From: Lewinella sp. 4G2
GTDB lineage: Bacteria; Bacteroidota; Bacteroidia; Chitinophagales; Saprospiraceae
Assembly (NCBI RefSeq): GCF_001625015.1
Contig: NZ_LVWJ02000014.1
Location: 1,798,001 to 1,862,000 of the forward strand
Direction of reading: 5' to 3'
Length of the DNA stretch: 64,000 nt
Numbering within the stretch: position 1 is the first letter of the stretch; every line of letters starts with the position of its first letter. A program made the position numbers and the translations under genes. Positions 18,801 through 30,800 of the stretch are shown here, piece after piece. The notes beneath the pieces were generated by a model, which was given only the letters and a program-made list of their open reading frames with translations, did no database searches and was not told the origin of the DNA.

Positions 18801-21800
18801 ACAACTGCACTCGGAATGACCTCGTCACGCTCACGCAAAGCCCTCCCCCCGGCACCCGCGTCGGCCCCGGGACCACCATCATTACTATCACGGGCCGGGA
18901 CCAGGCGGGTAACGAGGCTACCTGTACGATTTCCCAAACGGTCATTGATCGAAATCCACCACAGTTAGTGTGCCCTTCCGGCCTGCGGGTATCTCCCCGC
19001 GCTTCGGACTGTCAGCTGATCGTCCCGGACATTATTGACCAGACGACCATCATGGATAATTGTGGCGTGGATGCACTCACGGTTAGCCAGAGCCCCGCGG
19101 CGGGCACGGTGTTCATGAGCCCGTTCTTCCAAAACGTCACCGTTACGGCAACGGACGCCCAGGGAAACAGTAATATCTGTGTTTCAACCATCCTGCCCGG
19201 AGACCCGCCACCACCGGCCATTACATGCCCGGCGCCCACGACCTTGGCGCTCAATGCCAATTGCTCGGTGGCGCTCCCGGACTTTACCGGCCAGGCGACG
19301 ACCACCAGTTGTGGTACTACTACCGTAAGCCAGCAGCCCGCTCCGGGGTCTTCCATCTCGGCAAATACTACCGTTACCCTGACCGTTCGCGATAACGCCG
19401 GGCAAACGGCTACTTGCGATTTCCTCGTGAGTGTGGTAGATAACACCCCGCCCGTCGTCACCTGCCCGTCCACCCAAACCATCGCGGTGGATGGCACCTG
19501 TGAGGTGCCGCTACCTGACTACACCGGGCAGGCTTCCGCAACGGATAATTGTACGAACGTTCTCGGCGCGCCAACGCTGACTCAGTCCCCTGCGGCGGGT
19601 ACGATGTACGACATTAACGACAGCCCGGTCACCGTTACCCTTACGGCAACGGACGCCAGTAACAATACGGGGACCTGCACTTTCTCCGTCGAGTTGATGG
19701 ACAACCAGCCGCCACAAATCTCCTGCCCAGTAAGCCCGCAAACGGACCCGCTCGACGCCAATTGTAACGCGACCATTCCGGATTTTAGGACGGAGACAAT
19801 GGTCAGTTCTACCTGCTCGATGTCCGGTTTTGCGCTGTCGCAGGTGCCAAGTCCGGGGACGGTGGTGAGCGGTGAACAGACCATTCCCATCACGATTACG
19901 GCAAGCGATAACGCGGGTAATACCGTAACGTGTACGTTTAATTACGAGACCGAAGACGTCACTTCCCCCACCATCATCTGCCCGGCGGACCAAGTCGAAT
20001 CACTGGATGCCAGCTGCAACTTTACCGTGCCGGATTACACCGGAATGGCCATAGCGAATGACAATTGTTCTTCCGTTGGGGGGACACCGTTGCTTACCGT
20101 CACGCAGATGCCCGCCGCTGGAACAGTTGTTACGGGCAACGGAACCGAAACCACCATAGTACTGACTGCCACCGACGCCGCGGGTAACGCGACTACTTGC
20201 GATTTTACCCTGACCACCGAAGACGATACCGCCCCGACGGTCACCTGTCCTACGGATCAGGAACGCTCCCTCAGCGGAACTTGTGTTTACGAGCTGGAGG
20301 ACTTGAGTTCCCTCGTCACTACGGCTGATAATTGCCCGGGGGCAATCACCCTCGTACAAACGCCCGCCGCCGCAGCCGTATCGGCCACTGAGCCCGGTAC
20401 GATTGCCGTCACGGTAGTAGCCACTGATGCAGCCGGAAATATGGCTGATTGTTTCTTTAGCGTCAACGTGGTGGACGATACGCCGCCCTCCATTATCTGC
20501 CCTGCCGACCTAACGGTAGAAGTGGATGCTTCCTGTACGGCCCGCATTCCCAACCTCGTGCCCGATGCGACCGCCGCGGACAACTGCCAGGGTGCCGCTG
20601 CCGTGACCATCACTCAGGACATCACTGCCGGTACTACGCTGACCGGTGACGGCACCACGCAAGTGGTCACCCTCACGGCCACCGACGGTGCCGGATTGAC
20701 CGCGACTTGTACCACGACCGTTACGTTGGATGACGTCACCAACCCCACCGTCACCTGCCCCGCCGCTCTGGAACTCGATCTCGACCCTACGGGCTGTTCC
20801 GTTGACATTCCGGACTACGCCGGGACGCTGACCCTGGCCGATAATTGTACGGCGGCTGCGGCGCTTGCCGTCCAACAGATGCCCGCCGCCGGGACTACGC
20901 TCATGGGCGCCAATACGGTGCAGACGGTAAGCTTTGACGTCAACGACGGTAACGGCAATACGGGGACCTGTAGCTTCCAACTGACGCTACGGGACGTGAC
21001 GGACCCCGTCGTAACCTGCCCCGCCAATGCCACCTTGTCTCTGGACGCTAACTGTTCCGTCCCACTACCGGACTACACCGGATCCGCTACGGCTACCGAC
21101 GACTGCGTGATGATGGACGGCATCACCTTTATCCAGAGCCCTGCGGCGGGTACCAACCTGACCTTTGCCGGCGACCAGCGCATGGTTACCCTGACCGCGT
21201 TTGACGGCAATGGCAACAGCGCCAATTGTACCTTCACCGTAATGGCGGAAGATCAGGTGCCTCCCTCGATCACCTGCCCCGCAGACCGCGACCTGGAAGT
21301 GGACGCCAATTGTACCGTTGAAGTACCCGATTTTACCGGCGAGGCTACCGTAGCGGATAATTGCTCGGAGGCAGCGGCGATCACCGTCACCCAAATACCC
21401 GCCGTGTCCACCGTTATTCCTGCGGACCAACTGGACGTTCCCCAAACGGTAACCCTGACGGCTACGGATGCGGTTGGAAATACCAATACTTGCACCTTCA
21501 CCTTTACCCCGGTCGATGCGACGGACCCCGCCATCACCTGCCCGGATCCGCAGACCATTCTGCTCGATGCCGCCGCCTGTACCGCGACGTTGGGGGACTA
21601 CATCGCACTGGCTACCGTCACGGATAACTGTACGGATGCCGGCGCCATCACCGTTACCCAGGGTACGGCTGCGGGGACCACCTATCAGGGTTTGGTACCC
21701 CCGCAGATTGTCGTGCAACTTACCGCAGCGGATGCTTCCGGCAATACGGCTTCCTGTGATCTAACAGTTTTCATCAGGGACGAAATCGCCCCCACGGTGG

Positions 21801-24800
21801 ACTGCTCTGCGGCCAACGTTACCATCGCACTCGACGAGAATTGTAACGGCGTCATTCCCGACCTCACTACTGCGCTGGTCACCGACGACAACTGCTCGCC
21901 CAATGCCCTGACTTTCACCCAGACGCCCGACGTAGGTGCGGAGTACAATGGTGATGGAACCACCGTAACGGTAAACTTCACCGTCGAGGATGCTTCCGGC
22001 AATAGCGTTGCCTGTACGAGTACCGTGACCTTCGAAGACCAAAGCCCACCAAATCCCGTCATCTGCCCCGATGACACCGAACTGAAGGTGGACGATACCT
22101 GCCCGGTCCCTCTACCGGATTACACGGGTGGTGTCACTGTGCTGGACAATTGCCGGGCCGAAGATCAGATCACCCTCACGCAGTCCCCGGCTCCGGGTAC
22201 GATGGTGAGCGGTGCCGGCACGGTTATTCCAGTAACCATCACCGCGGACGATGGAAATGGCAATACCGCTACCTGTGATTTTGACATCACCTTAATCGAC
22301 GACACGGCGGTGGAACTCACCTGCCCCGGTGGCCAGTTGGTGATCGCCAGTTCCGACAACTGTGACGGGGAGATCGGGGATTACCTGAGTGAGATCACGG
22401 CCGTCAATCAGTGTATGGTACCCGCCGGGATGGTAACCTTCGTGCAGTCGCCCGCTCCCGGAGATGCCGCCGCCATGCTCGACGTTGACGACCTGAACGT
22501 ACCCCAAACGGTGACCGTCACGGCGACGGACATCAACAATAACGTCACCACCTGTACTTTCGAAGTGACGCTGGTCGATACGTTGGCGCCGGTGCTGACT
22601 TGCCCACCCGCTCAGGTAATTGCGGTGGACGAGAGCTGTTTTGGTTTGACGCCGGACTATACCGGTACGGACTTCACCACCATTACGGATAACTGTAACG
22701 TTCGGGATAGTCTCATCATCACCCAGTCTCCCGGGCCGGGTGACGGTATCCCCGGGCCGGACGCTGTCCGTACGGTAACGGTGACGGCTACTGACCCGAG
22801 TGGAAACCAGGGGCAGTGCACCTTCGTCCTGACGGTGGAGGACCAGGACCCACCGAATATGGTTTGCCCCGCCGCGGATACCGTCCTCCTCAACGCTGAC
22901 TGCGAAGTAGCCCTCGGTGACTACATCAGCCAGACCATTGCGGACGATAACTGTACGGATAAGACCGACATTACGGTTACCCAATCTGCCGCCGCCGGTA
23001 CGATCATCACCGGACACCTGACCACCGAGACCGTCACCATTACGGGAACCGACGGCAGCGGGAATACGGCAAACTGTTCCTTTACGGTCACGGCCATCGA
23101 TACCATCAAGCCCGCCATTGCCTGCCCGGGTGATCAAATTGTGCGGCCCGACGGACAGTGCGAGGCACTACTGCCGGACTACCGCGACGAAGTAATCACT
23201 ACGGATAATTGTTCCGCCGTCGGCATGATCACGCTGACGCAACGGCCCGCCGCAGGTGAGTTGTTGAGTGGTGAGGGTGATGCCCTGCAAGTCACCATTG
23301 TTGCTGATGATGGGAATGGCAATTTGGATAGCTGCACCTTCCTCGTTTCCCTGGAAGACAATACGCCACCGTCTATCGTCTGCCCGGATGATGTTACGAT
23401 TCCCGTAGATGAAAACTGCAACTACAGCCTGGCTGACCTCACGGGTGACGCTACCGTCCTCGATAATTGTACCGACCCCGCAGCCATTACGGTGACGCAA
23501 AGCGTTGGTATTGGCGGTACGTTTAGCGGCGATGGCACGACCATCCCCGTTACCCTGACGGCGGACGACGGTAATGGCAACACTGCTCAGTGTGTTACGA
23601 CCATCACCCTGGCGGATACGATCAGCCCGACGATCGTTTGCCCCGAAAACCAGATCGTAAACCCCGACGCCAGTTGTGCCGTAACCGTTGCGGATTACCG
23701 TTCGGCCATAGTTGATGACAATTGTACGGTGCCGGATGACATCACCGTTTCCCAGTCCTTGGCGCCGGGTTCCACCCTGAACGGAGAAGCTACCACGGAG
23801 ACGGTTACCCTTATCGCGGACGACGGAAATGGCAACACCACCAGCTGTTCGTTCACCGTCACGCTGGAGGATATCACTCCACCCGCAATCACTTGCCCAG
23901 CAGAGCAGACCATCTTCGTCGACGGGAGTTGTTCCGTAGCGCTCCCCGATTATACGGACATCACGGTGGCCACGGACAACTGTACTCCGGCACCCGCGAT
24001 AGCGCAAAATGCGCCCGCCGGAACGATGATCGATACCCTGGGCGCCCAGACAGTGACCATGACTGCCGACGATGGAAACGGAAATACGACCGACTGTAGC
24101 TTCACGGTAAACGTGGTGGATAACACCGCGCCCGTGCTGACTTGCCCGACCCTGAGCGTGATCCCCGCCGATGAGAATTGTACCGTGAGTATTGCTGATT
24201 ACCGCGATAGCATCACCGTAGCCGATAACTGCGGCCCAACGAGCATGGAAGCAGGGGCGCTGACGCTGGTGCAGAGCCCAGTGGCGGGCACCGAGATCAC
24301 TGATCTGGGAACGGAACGGATGATCACCCTGACGGCGACGGACCCTAGCGGAAACAGTGCAATGTGTATGATCACGGTAGAGGTAGCGGATACTACCCGG
24401 CCGACGATCGTCTGCCCCGCGGATACCACCCTTGCCGTTGACGGCAATTGTTCCGCGCTGATTCCCGACTACACCGCCCTGCCGGAAGTAGCTGATAACT
24501 GCGCACCGAACGCCGGCGCCGGAGCGATCACGGTGACCCAACAACCGGCCGCCGGAACGATGGTGAGCGACGAGGCCAGCCTGATCACCATTACGCTAAC
24601 CGCCACCGATGCCGCTGGAAACTTCATTACCTGCGACTTCGACGTGCAACTCATCGACAGTGTACCGCCCAGCATCACCTGCCCGGCGGACCAAGTGGTG
24701 GAAGTGGATGCGGATTGTAGCATTGAACTGGCCGACTACCGCAGCCAGGCGACGGCCACCGATAACTGTTCTCAGGCCGCTGAACTGACCTTCGAACAGC

Positions 24801-27800
24801 GCCCGGCTCCCGGGACGGTCTTTACGGAAGATGGCACGATCATCCCGGTAACCATTGTGGCCGTAGACCAGAGTGGCAACCGAGATTCCTGTGAGTTCAA
24901 CGTGACGCTGGATGACGCCATCGACCCGGTAATCGTGAACTGCCCGAACGATTCTACGGTATTCGTGGACGCTTCCTGTGCCTTTGCGACGCCGGATTTC
25001 TGGGACGTTAGCTCCGCCCTAGCTACCGACAATTGCCGCCCGACCGGGATGACCAGCACGACGGCTACGGGCGATCAGATCGTCTACACCCAAACGCCTG
25101 CGGTGGGTGAAATATTCACCGGAGGCATGACTACCGAGACGGTGACCCTGACGGCCGACGATGGTAACGGAAACGTGGTGAGTTGTGTCTTTGAGCTCTC
25201 ACTGAGTGATACCATTAGCCCCGTAATTACGGTCTGCCCGGCGGATACTACCGCTAACCCGAATGCGGACTGTGAATTCACCCTGGAAGATTACACCATC
25301 CGTGCAACGGCAACGGATAACTGCGTGCAGGATGGTGCCCTGGTATTCGACCAGTCGCCAGCACCGGGGACTGTTGTCAGTGGACAGGGTGGGGTGACGG
25401 AAATCACCATCACGGCTACTGACGCCAGCGGCAACCTCATCACCTGCGCCTTTGAGCTGACCCTAGAGGATACGATTTCCCCCATGATCACCTGCCCGGA
25501 CCCGCAGGTGCAACTGGTGGACGAGGACTGCCAGATCATCCTGGCCGATTATACTAACCTGGCGATGACGGACGATAATTGCTCCGCCGCAAACGTGACC
25601 GTTAGCCAGGTGCCGTTACCCACCACAACCTTCACCGGCGTGCAGACCCAGACCGTGACCCTCACGGCGGACGACGGCAATGGTAATACGACCGACTGTA
25701 CGTTTACGGTCAGCATCGAGGATGAGATCGATCCTGCGCTAACCTGCCCCACAACGTCCATTATTCCCGCGGATACTGATTGTAGCGTCAGCATCGCTAA
25801 CTACGTGGATAGCGTGGCCGTCACCGATAATTGTGATGCGGCGGCGGACATTATGCTGGTGCAGGACATTGCCGTTGGCACGACCATTGAAGATCTTGGA
25901 GCCACGCTGGACGTGACCATCACCGCAACGGACCAGAGTGGTAATACGGACGTTTGCGTGATCACCGTGGAGTTGATCGATACGATCAGCCCGACACTGG
26001 TTTGTCCGCCCGATACCGTACTCGGAGTGGATGCCGCTTGTAATGCCGTCTTGCCAGATTACCGTGCGTTCGCGGTTCCCGCGGATAATTGTAATGACCC
26101 AGCGGACATCGGTCTTGCCCAGTCCCCACCAGCGGGTACGCCGCTTTCGACTGAGGACACGGAACAGGTCGTGACCGTCACTGCTATGGATGCGAGCGGC
26201 AACGAGGTAAGCTGCGACTTTACCGTTACGCTCATCGACACGATCGCACCGACCGTGGCTTGCCCGCCGGACGACGTCATTAGCGTGGACGGTAGCTGTT
26301 TGATCATGATCCCGGACTACACCCAGGGTGCCCAACCGGCTGATAACTGCACGGATCCGGCGGCGATAACGCTCAGCCAAGACCCGGCTCCTGGCACGGA
26401 GATCAGCGGCGACGGTACAACGGAAACCATCACCATTACGGCTACGGACGCTTCGGGTAACTCAAGCACCTGTACGTTAACGCTGACGCTGGAGGACAGC
26501 ACCGAACCGATGATTACCTGCCCCGTTGACCAGGAACTGACGGCCGACGATGATTGTGAGGTGCCGATCCCCGATTACACGGGGGACGCTTCCGTGAGCT
26601 CGACCTGTGACCAGGGGAACGGCATTACCATCGTACAGGTCCCAGCGCCGGGTACGCCCATTAGCGGACACAACACGACCGAAGAGATCACCCTGTTGGC
26701 GACGGATGCCAGCGGAAACTCCACCTCCTGTACGTTCATGGTGACCTTGCTGGACCGCACGGCGCCCGTAATCACGGGCTGCCCAACGGAACCAATTGTG
26801 GAACAGGTGGATGCGGACTGTACGTTTGACCTGCGGGATTACTGGGAGGCCACCACCGCTACGGCTACCGATAATTGCCGGCGTACGGGCGTGACTTCCA
26901 TCACCGCTGCGGCCAATCAAATCAACTACACCCAAACGCCGGACCGGCTGACCACCATCAGCAGCGGTATGGGATCCCAGACGGTGACGCTTACGGCGGA
27001 TGATACTTACGGCAATCAGAGTAGCTGTCAAATCACAATCGTCCTGCAGGATACGGTGGCGCCGGTCATCACGGTTTGCTCGAGTGACACTACGGCCAAC
27101 CCGGACGCCAGCTGTTCCTTCACATTGGAGGACTACACGCTACGCGCGACGGCTACCGACAACTGTATTCAGGATGGCGATCTGACTTTTGCGCAGACGC
27201 CGGTGCCGGGTACGGTAGTAGCGAACCAAGGCACGGTGACGGAGATCACCATTTCAGCTACGGATGCCAATGGCAACGTAACGACCTGCTCTTTCGAACT
27301 GACGTTGGCCGATACCATTTCACCGAGTATCACCTGCCCGGTTGACCAGACGGAAACGCTGAGTGCTACCTGTACCGATACCATTGCGGATTACACCGCG
27401 CTGGCCGTCGTAGACGATAATTGTACCGATCCATCCGCCATCGTGGTGACGCAGGAGCCCGCTCCGGGAACGGTGTTTACAGGCGTCCAAACCCAGACCA
27501 TCACCCTGACGGCGGATGACGGCAACGGCAACACTACCAGTTGTGACTTCACGCTGAACATTGTGGATGAGATAGATCCGGAGCTTACGTGTCCGGACCA
27601 AAGCGTCATACCGGCCGACGCCAACTGTGAGGTAGACGTGGTGAGTTACCTCGACTCCGTTTCCGTAACGGATAATTGTGACGCAGCCGCGGATATTGAC
27701 ATCGTCCAGGACGTTGCTGTGGGAGAAACGATCACTGGCTTAGGCTCCACCATCGACGTTACGGTGACGGCAACCGACCAGAGTGGGAATACGGACCAGT

Positions 27801-30800
27801 GCGTGATTACCGTCGTCTTACTCGATACGATCGCTCCCGTACTTACCTGCGTGCCGGATACCGTGTTGGGTACGGACGGAAGCTGTAACGCCATTCTGCC
27901 GGATTACCGACCGGTTGCTTCCGCCACGGACAACTGTAACGAGGAAGCTGACGGCGGCATCACTTTTGATCAGTCTCCCGCGCCCGGAACTCCGTACGCT
28001 GACGAAGCGACCAGCTTTGACGTTACCATTACGGCGACGGACGCCACGGGCAACAGTACCTCCTGTACGTTCAGTGTTCAGTTGATTGATACCATTGCGC
28101 CAGAGATCGTCTGCCCGAGTGATCAGGTAGTGGAGGTTGACGGTGACTGTGAGATTGTCCTGCAAGACTACCGGGACCAGGCTACCTCTTCCGATAACTG
28201 TTCGACGGTAGCGGAGATCACCGAGGTGCAGCGCCCCGCTCCGGGGACGGTCTTTAGTGGGGAGGCCACTATCGTGCCGGTCACCATCATTGCGACGGAC
28301 CAGTCCGGCAACGTAGATTCCTGCACCTTCACGGTGGAGCTGAATGACGTGACGCCCCCTACCATTGCGAATTGCCAGACGGATACCATTGGTATCGTTG
28401 ATGGCCAGTGTGACTACGTGGTGCCGGATTACTGGAGTATTACCCCCGTTACCGCTAATGACAACTGCCGGCCTACGGGAACAACGGCGACGACCGCTAC
28501 GGGAGATCAGATTGCTTACACGCAAGTCCCTGCGCCGGGTACTGTCCTGACAGATGCGTTCACCACCCAAGTTATTACGCTGACCGCGGACGATGGGAAT
28601 GGGAACACGGTAAGTTGCGACTTCCTCCTGACCCTGACGGATACGACCGCACCGACGATCGTATGCCCCGCCGATACGATTGCCAACCCCGACACGGGTT
28701 GTGATTTCGCATTGGAAGATTACCGAACCCGCGCGGCCATCGCGGATAACTGTACGGATTCAATTGACTTGGTGGTCACCCAGGAGCCGGCACCCGGTAC
28801 GGTGATCAGTGGTCAGGCGACCACCCAAACCATCTCGCTGACCGTCACGGACCCAAGTGGCAACGAAACTACCTGTTCTTTCGATCTGACCTTACAGGAT
28901 ACGATCTCGCCGAGCATCGTCTGCCCCCAGAACAAGGTAGAGGAACTGGACGCCACCTGTAGCTTCACCATCCCGGATTACACGGATGAAGCCGTCGTGG
29001 CCGATAACTGTACGGAGGAGGCGAGCATCACCATCACGCAGGAGCCGGCGCCGGGAACGGAATTCAGTACGCTGAACGAAGCGGATGAGATCACCGTCAT
29101 CCTGACCGCAGACGATGGAAACGGCAATACGACGACGTGTGACTTCACGGTCATTCTTGACGACGTTCTTGACCCCGTGATCACCTGCCCGGCCGACACG
29201 ACTATTTTCGTCGACGCCAACTGCGCTGCGCCGCTTCCCGATCTGGTGGCGGTAACTACGGCAACGGATAATTGTAATCCGGTAACCATCACCCAGGCGC
29301 CGCTTACGGCAACAGAATACAATGGCGACGATACGGAGATCGTAGTGACCTTGACGGCCGACGATGGTAACGGCAATACGAGTGACTGCCAAGTGACCGT
29401 AATGCTGCAGGACACGATCAGCCCTTCCATCATCTGCCCACCAAACGAAACGCTCTTCGCCGGCCCAACCTGTGAGGTGGGACTGCCCGACTATACCGTT
29501 GCGGCCACCATCGGTGATAATTGTACTTCCAATACGGATATCCTCGTCACACAGGACATCAGTGCTGGCACAGTCTTTAGTGGAGAGGGCACCATGCAGG
29601 TAGTCACCCTGACGGCGGATGACGGGAACGGCAATACCACAAGATGTACCCTGGAGATCACGGTGGATGATGCCATCCCGCCGAGTATTGACTGCCCGGT
29701 CACCCAAACCCAGTTTGTGACCGCTACCTGTGACGTGGAACTGGCTGATTATACCGCCCTCGCCGTCACGGATGATAACTGTACGGAAATGGCTAACATC
29801 GTAGTGACCCAGGATCCGGCTGCCATGACTTCGTTCGATGGTGTTCAAAATACGGTAGTCACCCTGACTGCGGATGACGGTAATGGCAATACGGCTGAGT
29901 GCCAGTTTACCGTTCGTTTTGAGGATAATACGGCGCCTTCGATTGTCTGTCCGCCATCCCAGACGATTGACTTTGGGGAAGACTGTCAGTTTACGCTGCC
30001 AGATTACCGAAGCCTGGCCTTGCTGGATGATAACTGTACGACAACGCCTCCTACGATCACTCAGTCTCCTTCCATCGACTCCATCATTAATGACCTGGGT
30101 ACGGTGACGGAGGTCACCCTGACGGCAGAAGACGCCAGTGGCAATACCTCCCAGTGTCAGTTCGTCGTGACGACCGTAAGCCCCACGCCCCCACCGGCGT
30201 TTGCGACCGTCACCCTCGCGGTAGTGGGCCGCCCGACGGGCTCTGGCGTAGTGAACCTCGAGGATGCCCTCGACCCAACTACGGAATCCAACCTCAGTGC
30301 CATCGATCTGGACCGCGGCTTCGATGAAGGCCCAGGTCCCTACCTCGTCACCTACTACCTGGATATGGCGGATGCCGACGCGGAGCAGGGAGCCATCGAA
30401 CCCGAAGATTTCGACCCTTCCGTAAACGGGGAAACCGTACTCGTCCGACTGGAAGACCCCGAGACGGGTTGCTTTACCCTGAGCCAGATTTTGATCGACG
30501 AGCGGGTACCCGGCGTCAGTGATGCCATCGACGCCACGAGTTGTAGCCGCCCGGGCACCGTTATCGAGATCGATGGCCGTCCCCAACCCGGTAGGGCGGG
30601 GACGATGATCGTCCGCCACGAATGGCGCGTCATCAGCGATGGTGGCACCGACTTCCAGACGAATGACCTCATCAATGCCGATCAGCAAGTAGTAAGCTTG
30701 CCTACGAGCGAGGCGCAGGGTAGTGGCACGATCGTGCTGGAATACCAGTTCTTTGAGGACTACGGCGACGGCCCCGTCGTTCCGAGCGTACCTAAGCGGG

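Noticed and set aside
19837-19860. GCGCTGTCGCAGGTGCC in the HYR gene, similar to the REP-like core
   Set aside because: It differs from the core and encodes a normal HYR SQVPSPGT segment, so it is coincidental.
28892-30688. Open frame of 598 codons on the minus strand within the HYR gene
   Set aside because: The regular HYR codon pattern keeps the antisense frame open; the product is a low-complexity Arg/Gly/Asp mixture without domain features. The other long antisense frames between 16190 and 28570 are of the same kind.
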